Assembly (NCBI GenBank): GCA_003247135.1
Contig: QKAW01000036.1
Coordinates: 1-64,000 of the forward strand
Source: Spirochaetales bacterium
GTDB taxonomy: Bacteria > Spirochaetota > Spirochaetia > DSM-2461
Length of the DNA: 64,000 nucleotides
Direction: 5' to 3'
Positions within the stretch are counted from its first letter, which is position 1. Each line of letters begins with the position of its first letter. Below the pieces are notes generated by a model that saw nothing but the letters and a program-made list of their open reading frames with translations, made no database searches and was not told the DNA's origin. Below, one piece after another: positions 51,052-60,199 of the stretch. A program made the translations under genes and the position numbers.

Positions 51052-51729
51052 ATGAACATAAAAGCAGTTATTTTTGATATTGATGGTACATTCTATCCAA
51101 ACTGGAGAATGAATTTAATGACATTTCCAGTTGTTTTACGAAATATTCGTCTTTTTTCAGCTTTTGCAGATGTTAGAAAAGAACTGCGTTTAAAGCCCGA
51201 TAATGAAATTGCAGATTTTTACAAGACACAAGCAGAAATGACAGCATTCAGGCTTGGAAAACCTGTAGATCTGATAATGGAAAAAATTGAAAGTGATATT
51301 TATACAGAGTGGACAGCTTCATTAAAAAAAGTGAAACCCTATGCAAATGTAAGAAATGTTATTGAGACTCTCCAGCAAAAAGGGTATAAAACTGCTTGCT
51401 TATCAGATTTTCCAATATTGGATAAATTAAAATATTTTAATTTAGATGATTTATTTTTAGATAGTGCATATACTTGTGAGGATTGCGGATATTTAAAACC
51501 ACATCCAAAGGCATATAATTATGTAAAGGATAAAGTCGGGTATAATTCTGATGAAATTTTATATGTCGGAAATAGCTATCCTTATGATATAATTGGAGCA
51601 AAACGTGCAGGAATGTTTGCTGCACATATATCAAAAAAAGAGATAGTAGGTGATATTAAAGCCGATTTTACTTTTAAAAACTACAACGAATTTATTGAAA
51701 AGTTTAATAATTTAATAAAGGGAGATTGA
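51052..51729 (+). CDS. HAD-superfamily hydrolase
   Basis: A 225-residue phosphatase-like enzyme. Motif I is VIFDIDGTFYP with nucleophile Asp9 and acid/base Asp11; motif II is CLSDFP; motif III is the Lys in GYLKPHPKAYNY; motif IV is ILYVGNSYPYDIIGAKRAGM. A helical cap (about 20-95) puts it in subfamily IA. The substrate is unknown. The mRNA is predicted to be leaderless. The stop overlaps the ATG of the coiled-coil gene by 1 nt, so the two are co-translated. Confidence 0.88.
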   Translation: MNIKAVIFDIDGTFYPNWRMNLMTFPVVLRNIRLFSAFADVRKELRLKPDNEIADFYKTQAEMTAFRLGKPVDLIMEKIESDIYTEWTASLKKVKPYANVRNVIETLQQKGYKTACLSDFPILDKLKYFNLDDLFLDSAYTCEDCGYLKPHPKAYNYVKDKVGYNSDEILYVGNSYPYDIIGAKRAGMFAAHISKKEIVGDIKADFTFKNYNEFIEKFNNLIKGD

Positions 51730-54700
51730 TGGAGATCTTTACCATTCTGACAAATCTGGTTGTTCTTGGTATTGTCGGTATAATTTTAACTATTTTTAGA
51801 AAAACTGATAAAAGCAGTAAATCTCTTGAACAGGTAAAAAAATATGCGTTAAAAAGAAATGAGGAATTTGATCAATATATTGAAGAAAAAATGACTCAGT
51901 TAAAAGATTTAACGATAGGTCTTGAAGTTCAGGAGAAAACCGGAGCAGTAATTTTAAATAATATTTCCAGTGAAATCGACCATATAACAGAAAAAATTGA
52001 GAAAATCGAGGAACTAAATAAAAAAGTTTTAGGATATAACGCTTCCATGGAGAAGATGTTAAATTTATCCCAGGAGCTTGATGAAAGATATGGTAAATTA
52101 AAAAAAGATTCAGTGTTTCTGGATTCACTAGATAAAAAGTTAAAAGATGGTAGCAGGAAACTTCAAATTATTGAGAAAAGTATAGATGATATTGCTTCAG
52201 AGTTTATAAAAAATAATAATATTTCCATTAACAGACTAAAAGAAGAGATTCTATTAAAAACTACCAAGGAGATTGAATCTCTTGGAATTCAGTTAAACAG
52301 TTCATCTATAGAGCTTGATAAAATTAATAATCAGATTTTAGAGCTTGATAATAAAGTAGCATCAAAAGCTAATGATACATTTAATAAATTTAAAGATAAC
52401 CTTAACAAATTATTAGAAAAACATAGAGAAAATATTGTACATATTACTAAAGAGGGTGAAAGTCTAGAAGAGAAGAGTTTCAATGATATTAAGGAAAAAA
52501 TTAGTTATAGAAGCAGTAATCTATTAAGCATTCTGGATCAGAAACTACATGATATAGAAGAGATAAACAGTTCCAAGATAAGTAAGCTTTCTAGCGATAT
52601 GGGTAATGTAGAACTTATTGCAGTTAAAATTAAGGAAGAGAACCAGGAAAGGTTGGATAATATTAAACTTCAGATTGATAATCAGTTACTTTTATTAAAA
52701 GATATGAATTCAAAAGGTATTATAAATGTAAGTGATGAAATAAATGTTATGGTTAATGAACTAAGAGAGAAATCATTATCTGAAATAAAAAATATTAAGA
52801 ATGAAAGTGATAAACTGGTTTCAGATATTCAAGAGAGATATAATGAAATAAAGAATTACAAAGATGAAACAGTAGAAAAAGTTACCAGTATTGAAGGTTA
52901 TATCAGTAATGAAATAAGTGATCTTAAATTACGAGTAGATAACAGTGCAGATGAGATCCTAAAAGATTTAAGAAACAGAGAAGATTCAATAAAAACAGTT
53001 GCTTTTACTAAGATGGAAGAAGCTATTTCCAGTTATAAAGATGACGTTGATACAAAAATTTCTGGCTTAACATCCGTAAATTCAGATATAGAGGAAATTA
53101 AAAAAGGACTCCTTTTACAATTTAGTCAAGTAAAAAATAAACTGGAAAATGATATTGCAGAAGTAGACTCAACTGTTGAAATAAAGAAAAATGAGTTGGA
53201 AGTTAAGATTAAAATGCTTAATAATGAGTATAAAAATATATCAGAAAATAATATCTCTTACATTGAAAGGGAGCGAGAGCAGTTTATTAAAGGTTTAATT
53301 TCTATTAAAGAGGATCAACAGAACCTTAAGAATGATATAATCAGGAATGAAATGGAAATAAGATCTCATATTTCTGGGGAGAGAGATAGAATCCTTGATT
53401 CACTAAATGATGATCTTGAAAACAAAATAGCTAATTCGAAAATCGAAATAGAAGAGAGAATTAAAAATTATCAGAGTAATTTTAATACGACACTGTTAAA
53501 AGAGAGTGAGAACTTAAAAACATTTATTCTAGAGTTTAATGAGAACAAAGAGAGAATAGAAGCAGATATTATAAAATTAAAAGAAGAGTCTTATAATAAT
53601 GTTTCCTCCAAACTTAATGCATTTGAAGATGAGTATTTTAGTAAACTTAAGGATAAGGAAGATTTAATAGAAATCGAAACCGAAAAATGGAAGAAGAGTT
53701 TAAACGATTCAGTAGAGTCCATTAAAGAGAAAAGTCTTACGACAATACTTAATAATATGGAACAAACAACTGTCAAAATAAATAATTTTAAAGATCAGAT
53801 ATTAAAGGATTATGACTCATTTAAAGAGGATTCAGAAAGCAATTTAAAATCATTAATTCAGGAAATAAAAAGCAGTCAGGAATCTTTGGTTGAAAAAAAC
53901 AGTAGAATTCAGTCTAAAGTAGAGGAAAATATTCAGCGAATAGATAATGAATTTAATGTTTTTGCACAGGAAATAAGGGATCAGAAGAGTTCTATTTCTG
54001 AAGGTATAAACAGGATTAGGGACAAACAGGAAAAATATATTAATCAGACACAAATTTTTGTTAAAACAGATAAACTGAAAACAGAATTAGAGATGAATAT
54101 TAAAAATCTTGAAGATAAACTTGGGGATGTTATAGAGAGATCAGGTTTTGTTGATTTAACAAATGAAAAACTCCTAAATCTAAAAAATACACTAAAAGAT
54201 ATTGGTCAACAAATAGAAAGTATAGATAGTAAAAAAATAAAAATTGAAACACTCGAACAAAGAGTTAATAAAGTTCTGGAACTCTCAGACAGTGTTGATA
54301 GCAAATTGGTTTCAATAAAAGAGTCCGATGACAAGATTGTAGATATTCAGTTAAAGCTTAGAGAACTGAAATCTTTAGAAGATAGTGTTTTACAAGAATT
54401 TAACAGGCTGGAAAAGAAGGACAGTTTACTGATAGAGACTAACAAAGCTATAGACGGTGGTTTTGCACATATACAGATAATTGAGGGAAAACTTGACCTT
54501 CTTAAAGAGTCTCTTAATCCTTTCAGTAATCAGATAGATATTTTATCAGATAAAATTTCAAGAGTTGAGAAAAGAGAAGGGAAAATTGACAAAGCAATAG
54601 CAACTCTTTCAGGACTAGATGACTCAATGAAAGATATTGAGAATAAAATTGTTAAGATGGATAAGGCAAGAGAGTGGATTGCCGGGGTTGAAACAAGATT

Positions 54701-54932
54701 AAACGAAAGTGTACGGACAGCAGAGGAGCAGGTAAAACTTATGGGAGCTCTTGTTCAAAATAAAAATAATTTAGATAGTAGAAGTAGTACAAACAGTGCT
54801 CCAAATACAGATATGAGGGAAATGGTAACTAAATTGGCTCATAATGGATGGAAGCCTGAGGATATAGCTAGAACAACAAAACTCAGTAGAGGAGAAGTTG
54901 AGTTAATACTGGAACTATCTCCAAGAAAATAG
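51729..54932 (+). CDS. Giant membrane-anchored coiled-coil protein with SwrB/DUF6115-like C-terminus
   Basis: A 1067-residue protein. One N-terminal membrane segment (IFTILTNLVVLGIVGIILTIF, about 3-23) is followed by about 960 residues of almost unbroken coiled coil rich in Lys, Glu, Ile, Asn and Ser, with few prolines. The last 35 residues (MVTKLAHNGWKPEDIARTT, then SRGEVELILELSPRK) look like the short helix-turn-helix-like motif that ends SwrB/DUF6115 proteins. It resembles spirochaete proteins called SpiroCoCo, from memory. I chose ATG 51729 (GGGAG 5 nt before). It could form a cytoplasmic filament at the membrane; function unknown. Confidence 0.75.
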   Translation: MEIFTILTNLVVLGIVGIILTIFRKTDKSSKSLEQVKKYALKRNEEFDQYIEEKMTQLKDLTIGLEVQEKTGAVILNNISSEIDHITEKIEKIEELNKKVLGYNASMEKMLNLSQELDERYGKLKKDSVFLDSLDKKLKDGSRKLQIIEKSIDDIASEFIKNNNISINRLKEEILLKTTKEIESLGIQLNSSSIELDKINNQILELDNKVASKANDTFNKFKDNLNKLLEKHRENIVHITKEGESLEEKSFNDIKEKISYRSSNLLSILDQKLHDIEEINSSKISKLSSDMGNVELIAVKIKEENQERLDNIKLQIDNQLLLLKDMNSKGIINVSDEINVMVNELREKSLSEIKNIKNESDKLVSDIQERYNEIKNYKDETVEKVTSIEGYISNEISDLKLRVDNSADEILKDLRNREDSIKTVAFTKMEEAISSYKDDVDTKISGLTSVNSDIEEIKKGLLLQFSQVKNKLENDIAEVDSTVEIKKNELEVKIKMLNNEYKNISENNISYIEREREQFIKGLISIKEDQQNLKNDIIRNEMEIRSHISGERDRILDSLNDDLENKIANSKIEIEERIKNYQSNFNTTLLKESENLKTFILEFNENKERIEADIIKLKEESYNNVSSKLNAFEDEYFSKLKDKEDLIEIETEKWKKSLNDSVESIKEKSLTTILNNMEQTTVKINNFKDQILKDYDSFKEDSESNLKSLIQEIKSSQESLVEKNSRIQSKVEENIQRIDNEFNVFAQEIRDQKSSISEGINRIRDKQEKYINQTQIFVKTDKLKTELEMNIKNLEDKLGDVIERSGFVDLTNEKLLNLKNTLKDIGQQIESIDSKKIKIETLEQRVNKVLELSDSVDSKLVSIKESDDKIVDIQLKLRELKSLEDSVLQEFNRLEKKDSLLIETNKAIDGGFAHIQIIEGKLDLLKESLNPFSNQIDILSDKISRVEKREGKIDKAIATLSGLDDSMKDIENKIVKMDKAREWIAGVETRLNESVRTAEEQVKLMGALVQNKNNLDSRSSTNSAPNTDMREMVTKLAHNGWKPEDIARTTKLSRGEVELILELSPRK

Positions 54933-54952
54933 ACAAAAAAAATTGCAAACTC

Positions 54953-54981
54953 TTGACGATTTTATTTTCGGTTAGTATTTT
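54953..54981 (+). promoter_or_regulatory. Promoter of grpE-dnaK-dnaJ, predicted leaderless
   Basis: TTGACG (54953-54958), a 17-nt spacer and TATTTT (54976-54981). ATG 54988 is 6 nt after the -10. There is no ribosome site and no CIRCE inverted repeat. Confidence 0.6.
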
Positions 54982-54987
54982 ATTTTC

Positions 54988-55581
54988 ATGAAAGATGATA
55001 AAGAGTTGGACGAAGTATTAAAAAAGGAAATTGATGCTGAAATTGATGAATATCAAGATGAAGAATCAGAAATTCTGGATGAAGAGGATAATTTATCCGA
55101 TCAACTTGCATTTAAAGATGCAAGAATACTTGAGCTGGAACAAACAATAGAAGAGCACAAAGCAAGTTATTTAAGAAAACATGCAGATTTTGAGAATTTT
55201 AGAAAAAGAATTCTTAAGGAGAAGAGTGAATCAATTAAATTAGCTAATGAATCATTAATTAATGATTTAATTGAAGTTATTGATAATTTTGATAGAGCTC
55301 TTCAGTCTGCAAATGATAGTGAAGATTTTGCATCCTTTAAGCAGGGAATTGAGATGATTGAAAAACAGTTCAAAGGGATGCTAAGTTCAAATTGGGGGCT
55401 GTCAAAAATAGAATCTGTTGGTAAGGAATTTGATCCCCAGATTCATGAAGCAATGTTTATGGAAGACTCCAAAGATGTAGAAGTTCCAACAGTTAGTGAA
55501 GAATTTCAATCGGGGTATATGCTACACGATAAAGTTTTAAGAGCCCCAAAAGTTAAGGTTTCAAAACCTGCTGAAGTTTAA
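54988..55581 (+). CDS. grpE: Nucleotide exchange factor GrpE
   Basis: A 197-residue cochaperone that releases ADP from DnaK. The acidic N-terminal tail (about 1-45) precedes a long helix ([30 protein letters not shown]) and the beta domain with [16 protein letters not shown] and [17 protein letters not shown], which is diagnostic. It is the first gene of the operon; there is no hrcA before it. The mRNA is predicted to be leaderless. dnaK follows after 20 nt. Confidence 0.96.
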   Translation: MKDDKELDEVLKKEIDAEIDEYQDEESEILDEEDNLSDQLAFKDARILELEQTIEEHKASYLRKHADFENFRKRILKEKSESIKLANESLINDLIEVIDNFDRALQSANDSEDFASFKQGIEMIEKQFKGMLSSNWGLSKIESVGKEFDPQIHEAMFMEDSKDVEVPTVSEEFQSGYMLHDKVLRAPKVKVSKPAEV

Positions 55582-55601
55582 AAGAGAGAAAGGAGAAAAA
55601 A

Positions 55602-57512
55602 ATGGGTAGAATAATTGGGATTGATTTAGGAACAACAAACTCATGTGTATCAGTAATGGATGAGTCTGGTAAACCAGTAGTAATACAGAATTCAGAAGGT
55701 CAAAGAACAACTCCTTCAATTGTAGGTTATACAAAGGGTGAAAGATTAGTTGGACAGCCAGCAAAAAACCAGATGGTTACAAATCCAAAGAATACTATAT
55801 TTTCTGCAAAAAGATTTATGGGACGAGCTTATTCTGAAGTAACTGAAGAGTTAAATATGATTCCATATACAGTTAAATCTGGTAGCGGGGATCAAGTTAA
55901 AATAGAAGTAGATGGGAAAGAAATTTCACCTCCTGAAATTTCAGCAGCAATTTTACAAAAGATGAAGGAGACAGCTGAGGATTATTTAGGTGAACCCGTT
56001 ACTGAAGCAGTTGTTACTGTTCCTGCATACTTTAATGATGCTCAACGTCAAGCAACAAAAGATGCTGGTCGAATCGCAGGTCTTGATGTAAAGAGAATTG
56101 TAAACGAGCCAACAGCTGCTGCTTTATCCTATGGTTTTGGTAAAAATCAGGATAAAGAGGAGATTGTTGCAGTTTATGATTTAGGTGGTGGTACTTTTGA
56201 TATCTCAATTCTTGAGTTAGCTGATGGTGTATTTGAAGTTAAGTCAACAAATGGAGATACACACTTAGGTGGAGATAACTTTGATCATGAAATTATTGAG
56301 TGGTTGGTAGACAGCTTTAAAAAGGACCAGGGTGTTGATCTTTCTAAAGATACAATGGCGTTACAAAGATTAAAAGAAGCAGCAGAAAAGGCTAAAAAAG
56401 AGTTATCTTCATCTCAGGCTACAGATATTAATCTTCCATTTATTACTGCAGATGCAACAGGTCCAAAACATTTACAATATAATTTAACAAGAGCAAAGTT
56501 TGATCAAATGACTGAAGCTCTAGTTCAAAGAAGTAAAATTCCATGTGAAAAAGCACTTAAAGATGCTGGTTTAACTGCCGCAGATATAGATGAAGTTTTA
56601 TTAGTAGGTGGTTCTACAAGAATTCCAGCTGTACAGGCTTTAGTAAAACAGATTTTTGGTAAAGAACCAAATAAAGGTGTTAACCCGGATGAGGTTGTTG
56701 CAATGGGTGCAGCAATTCAAGGTGGTGTTCTTGGTGGAAAAGTTGATGATATTATTTTACTTGATGTAACTCCTCTATCCTTAGGTCTAGAGACATTAGG
56801 TGGAGTAATGACAAGGTTAATTGAGAGAAATACTACAATTCCTACTAAAAAGTCACAGGTTTTCTCCACTGCTGCTGACAACCAGACAGCTGTGTCTATC
56901 ATGGTTCTTCAGGGTGAGAGAGAGATGGCTAAAGATAACAGACTATTAGGTAAGTTTGATTTAGTAGATATTCCTGCAGCTCCAAGAGGTGTTCCTCAAA
57001 TTGAAGTTACATTTGATATTGACGCTAACGGTATTGTTCATGTTAGTGCAAAAGATCTTGGAACAGGAAAAGAACAGAAAATCAGAATTGAGTCATCATC
57101 CGGTTTAAGTGACAGTGAAATTGAAAAAATGGTTAAAGATGCCGAAGCAAATGCTGAAGCTGATAAAGCTGCTAAAGAGAAAGTAGAAACCAGAAATAAT
57201 GCTGATTCTCTTGTTTTTCAAACTGAAAAATCCTTAAAAGAGTTCGGTGATAAAGTTTCTGGATCAGAAAAAAATAATATTCAGAAAGCTATTGATGATG
57301 TAAAAGAAGCTCTTAAAGGTGATGATATAGCTCAAATTAAAGCAAAATCAGATGTTTTATCTCAAGCTGCACATAAGTTAGCTGAAGAGATGTATAAATC
57401 ACAGGGTGCTGCTGGTAATCCTGAAGCTGGAGCTGGTGCTACTGCTGAGCCTCAGGGTGAACCAAAAAAAGCACAGGGTGCAGAAGACGCAGACTTTGAA
57501 GTCGTAGATTAA
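55602..57512 (+). CDS. dnaK: Chaperone DnaK (Hsp70)
   Basis: A 636-residue Hsp70. The N-terminal ATPase domain begins [19 protein letters not shown], with the second phosphate loop [16 protein letters not shown] and adenosine motif [13 protein letters not shown]. The substrate domain contains [20 protein letters not shown] and the lid is about 505-600. The C-terminus EDADFEVVD is the co-chaperone-binding tail. It has the best ribosome site of the operon (AAAGGAG). dnaJ follows 11 nt after the stop. Confidence 0.98.
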   Translation: MGRIIGIDLGTTNSCVSVMDESGKPVVIQNSEGQRTTPSIVGYTKGERLVGQPAKNQMVTNPKNTIFSAKRFMGRAYSEVTEELNMIPYTVKSGSGDQVKIEVDGKEISPPEISAAILQKMKETAEDYLGEPVTEAVVTVPAYFNDAQRQATKDAGRIAGLDVKRIVNEPTAAALSYGFGKNQDKEEIVAVYDLGGGTFDISILELADGVFEVKSTNGDTHLGGDNFDHEIIEWLVDSFKKDQGVDLSKDTMALQRLKEAAEKAKKELSSSQATDINLPFITADATGPKHLQYNLTRAKFDQMTEALVQRSKIPCEKALKDAGLTAADIDEVLLVGGSTRIPAVQALVKQIFGKEPNKGVNPDEVVAMGAAIQGGVLGGKVDDIILLDVTPLSLGLETLGGVMTRLIERNTTIPTKKSQVFSTAADNQTAVSIMVLQGEREMAKDNRLLGKFDLVDIPAAPRGVPQIEVTFDIDANGIVHVSAKDLGTGKEQKIRIESSSGLSDSEIEKMVKDAEANAEADKAAKEKVETRNNADSLVFQTEKSLKEFGDKVSGSEKNNIQKAIDDVKEALKGDDIAQIKAKSDVLSQAAHKLAEEMYKSQGAAGNPEAGAGATAEPQGEPKKAQGAEDADFEVVD

Positions 57513-57523
57513 GAGAGATTATT

Positions 57524-58636
57524 TTGTCAAAAAGAGATTATTATGAAGTACTGGGAGTTGATAAATCTGCTTCCAGTGCAGATATAAAGAAGGCATACAG
57601 AAAGTTGGCAATAAAGTACCATCCTGATAAAAATCAGGGTGATGCTAATGCTGAAGCCATGTTTAAAGAAGCAACTGAGGCATACGAAGTTCTATCTGAT
57701 GAGCAAAAAAAGCAAGCCTATGATAATTACGGTTTTGCAGGTGTAGATGGAATGGGAGGACCAGGATTTAATGCAAATGCATTCCATGGTTTTGAAGATA
57801 TATTCGGTGGCGGATTTGAAACAATATTTGACTCATTTTTTGGTGGTGGTCAAAGACGTGGACACAGCAGACAACAACAAAAGGGCAGTGATTTAAGGTA
57901 CGATTTAAGAGTCTCTTTTTATGATTCTGTTTTTGGAACAAAAGTAGAAATTAAGTATAGAAAAGATACACAGTGTGAAGTTTGTAGTGGAACAGGAGCA
58001 AAGGCCGGATCTAATAAAAAAACTTGTACTATGTGTGGTGGGCAGGGGCAGGTTAGAAGAAACAGTGGTTTCTTCTCAGTAGCTCAAACTTGTCCTACCT
58101 GCGGTGGTGAAGGTTCTATAATAGAGGATCCTTGTAATAATTGTAATGGTAAAGGTTTTGAAGAAAAACCACATAAATTAAATGTTACTGTTCCTGCTGG
58201 TATTTCTCATGGTAAGAGAATTAGACTAAGCAATCAGGGAGATGCCGCACCTAAAGGTGGTATTCCAGGTGATCTGTATGTTTATATAAGTGTTGAACCC
58301 CATGAGTATTTTGAGCGGGATGGTCAGGACTTATACTGTCTGATTCCTATAACTTTTACTCAGGCCGCTTTAGGTTGTGATATATATGTTAAAACACTGG
58401 ATGAAAAGAAAATTAAGCTAAAGGTTAATCCTGGAACACAGAGTGGTAAACTACTAAGGATTAAGGGTGAAGGTGTATATTATCTTAATTCAACCAGACG
58501 TGGAGATATGTATGTTAAACTTATGGTTGAAGTTCCAACAAAACTTTCAACAAAAGAGAAGAAAATTTTAAAAGATTTTGCTGATGCCCATGGAGAAAAT
58601 GAATCTCCGGAACCAAAAGCATTAAACTCTCTATAA
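57524..58636 (+). CDS. dnaJ: Chaperone DnaJ (Hsp40)
   Basis: A 370-residue type A J protein. The J domain has HPD at 33-35 (YHPDKNQGD), a Gly/Phe-rich linker follows (FGGGFETIFDSFFGGG), and four zinc-binding repeats CxxCxGxG are present: CEVCSGTG, CTMCGGQG, CPTCGGEG and CNNCNGKG. The C-terminal substrate domains and the dimer region are complete. The start is TTG 57524 with GAGAG upstream. It ends immediately before a terminator, the end of the operon. Confidence 0.97.
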   Translation: MSKRDYYEVLGVDKSASSADIKKAYRKLAIKYHPDKNQGDANAEAMFKEATEAYEVLSDEQKKQAYDNYGFAGVDGMGGPGFNANAFHGFEDIFGGGFETIFDSFFGGGQRRGHSRQQQKGSDLRYDLRVSFYDSVFGTKVEIKYRKDTQCEVCSGTGAKAGSNKKTCTMCGGQGQVRRNSGFFSVAQTCPTCGGEGSIIEDPCNNCNGKGFEEKPHKLNVTVPAGISHGKRIRLSNQGDAAPKGGIPGDLYVYISVEPHEYFERDGQDLYCLIPITFTQAALGCDIYVKTLDEKKIKLKVNPGTQSGKLLRIKGEGVYYLNSTRRGDMYVKLMVEVPTKLSTKEKKILKDFADAHGENESPEPKALNSL

Positions 58637-58663
58637 AAAGATCGCCAAGTGCGATCTTTTTTT
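58637..58663 (+). terminator. Intrinsic terminator of the dnaK operon
   Basis: A 9-bp stem (AAAGATCGC with GCGATCTTT), loop of 5, continuing into T. It starts at the base after the dnaJ stop codon and ends 13 nt before the next gene. Confidence 0.9.
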
Positions 58664-58676
58664 GTAAGGAATAAGT

Positions 58677-59360
58677 ATGAAAAAGAGATTATTAGTAACT
58701 TTGTTAATTATTGCTTTTAATTTAAGTGCAGATAGTATTGTAAGAACAATAAATGTTGTTGGAAAGGGTGAAATAGACGTAAAACCGGATACTGTTGTTA
58801 TTACAACTGGTGTAGAAAGTGCAGATCCAACAATAGGAGCTGCATTAAAAGAAAACAGCACTATTATGAGCACTATTTTTGAAGGCCTTGCTGATTTGGG
58901 AATTATAAAAGAGGATATTCAAACAAATAATTACAGCGTATATCTTTATAAGCCATACGATAAAAACAATAAAGAAAATGAAGAGTATAGAGTTTCAAAC
59001 TCAATAAATATAAAGGTTCGTAATATGAATCTTGTAGATGTAATTATTGATACTTTAATAAGTTTAGGGGCAAATAGAATAAATGGAGTCTATTTTACCT
59101 ATGAAAACGAGAATCAATTTGAATTAGAACTTCGAAAAAGAGCAGTAGAGAACGCACGATCAAAGGCTGAATATCTTGCAGAACTGGAAAACTTGAAAAT
59201 TACAGGCGTAATATCAATTTCTGAATATGGCTTAAACCCAACGGAGAACAGAAATTACGAGTACGCTATGGCATCGCCCATGGCTAAAGGGTCAATCGCT
59301 TCCGGTATGGAGACTATAACAGCAAGTTATAATATTGTTTATCAGGTTACTCCTAAGTAA
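58677..59360 (+). CDS. SIMPL (DUF541) domain periplasmic protein
   Basis: A 227-residue protein with a signal peptide (LLVTLLIIAFNLSA, cleavage about 19) and a SIMPL/DUF541 domain. Diagnostic phrases are VVGKGEIDVKPDTVVITTGVES (about 27-48), DIQTNNYSVYLYKPYD, the SNSINIKVRN strand, and RKRAVENARSKAEYLAELENLKI near 160-182. Such proteins lie in the periplasm or outer membrane and include the oxidative-stress factor YggE; the activity is not known. AAGGAA precedes ATG 58677. The gene is convergent with the FHA gene, overlapping by 8 nt. Confidence 0.88.
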   Translation: MKKRLLVTLLIIAFNLSADSIVRTINVVGKGEIDVKPDTVVITTGVESADPTIGAALKENSTIMSTIFEGLADLGIIKEDIQTNNYSVYLYKPYDKNNKENEEYRVSNSINIKVRNMNLVDVIIDTLISLGANRINGVYFTYENENQFELELRKRAVENARSKAEYLAELENLKITGVISISEYGLNPTENRNYEYAMASPMAKGSIASGMETITASYNIVYQVTPK

Positions 59361-59688
59361 TTTTTAGTTCGCTTTTTCCTATATTAATTACAGCTCCCGG
59401 TGAAATAAGTTTCTCTTCTCCGGGTTTTAAAGGGTTTCTGTCTACATAAGTTGCATTTGTACTATTTAAATCTCGAATATAGTAGTGCCCATCCTTCTCT
59501 TCAATAATTGCATGTCTTCTAGATACTAGAGGATCATTTAAAACTACCGTATTACTCCTATCTCTACCTATTGTAATTTTTTTTGACATACTAATTGAAT
59601 TCGTACTCCATTTTAAATGAAGATTATGCTTTCTTTCTCTATTTTCATGTTGGGCCTGTTTACTTCTTTTATATATTGTTTCATCCAT
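59353..59688 (-). CDS. FHA domain protein
   Basis: A 111-residue soluble protein consisting of a basic N-terminal extension (about 1-30) and an FHA domain. The phosphothreonine-binding motifs are KITIGRDRSNTVVLNDPLVSRRHAIIEEKDG (about 37-67) and LNSTNATYVDRNPL. FHA proteins bind phosphorylated partners of Ser/Thr kinases; no kinase is encoded in the window. Its start is ATG on the minus strand at 59688. The last 8 nt overlap the SIMPL gene tail to tail. Confidence 0.93.
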   Translation of the reverse strand: MDETIYKRSKQAQHENRERKHNLHLKWSTNSISMSKKITIGRDRSNTVVLNDPLVSRRHAIIEEKDGHYYIRDLNSTNATYVDRNPLKPGEEKLISPGAVINIGKSELKIT

Positions 59689-59735
59689 ATCTTTATTATA
59701 TTAACTAATTATAATTTTAGCTATTAAAAAATTTT

Positions 59736-59743
59736 GCCGATAA
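59736..59743 (+). promoter_or_regulatory. Sigma-28 (FliA)-type -10 element GCCGATAA
   Basis: An exact match to the sigma-28 -10 consensus, 15 nt before ATG 59759. The -35 region at the expected distance (near 59717) matches the TAAAGTTT consensus poorly. Transcription would begin near 59750, at the GAGG ribosome site. Confidence 0.45.
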
Positions 59744-59758
59744 TTTATTGAGGTTGTT

Positions 59759-60199
59759 ATGCTATTAAATAAAAATATAATTATTATAATACTTGTTACT
59801 TTAAGTATAAATATATATGCTGATTACTCAGTAGATTCAAACAATGATGGAAAGATTGATATCTGGGTTAAAGACTTGGAAAATAAGTGTTTATTAATAT
59901 CTTCAGATACAAATTTTGATGGAAAAATTGACTCAAGACTCTCTTTAGATGAATTTAAATTATCAATTTATGAAGAAACAGATTATAATCTAGATGGTGT
60001 CATGGATAATTTCTATTATTTTGAAAGTGGAAATGTTATCCGACAAGAAGTTGATTCAAATTACGATCAGAAAATCGATGTATGGGTGTATATAACAAAT
60101 AATGGAAAATCAATATCAAAATATGAAAAAGATTTGAATTTTGATGGAGTTATTGATAAAGTTAAAGAGTTTGAGGTAAGTAAAGAAGATGTCAAATAG
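59759..60199 (+). CDS. Secreted protein with Asp/Asn-rich calcium-loop-like repeats
   Basis: A 146-residue protein with a signal peptide (NIIIIILVTLSINIYA, cleavage near 21). The mature part has five copies of a D-x-[NF]-x-D-x-x-[IM]-D motif: DSNNDGKID, DTNFDGKID, DYNLDGVMD, DSNYDQKID and DLNFDGVID, spaced about 20-25 residues. This pattern resembles the calcium loops of EF-hand, dockerin and thrombospondin type-3 repeats. Calcium binding is an inference. ATG 59759 has GAGG 5 nt before it. It overlaps rlmB by 11 nt. Confidence 0.8.
   Translation: MLLNKNIIIIILVTLSINIYADYSVDSNNDGKIDIWVKDLENKCLLISSDTNFDGKIDSRLSLDEFKLSIYEETDYNLDGVMDNFYYFESGNVIRQEVDSNYDQKIDVWVYITNNGKSISKYEKDLNFDGVIDKVKEFEVSKEDVK

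Noticed and set aside
54933-54987. CIRCE element before grpE
   Set aside because: Neither TTAGCACTC nor its inverted partner occurs in the gap; the sequence instead looks like a plain sigma-70 promoter.
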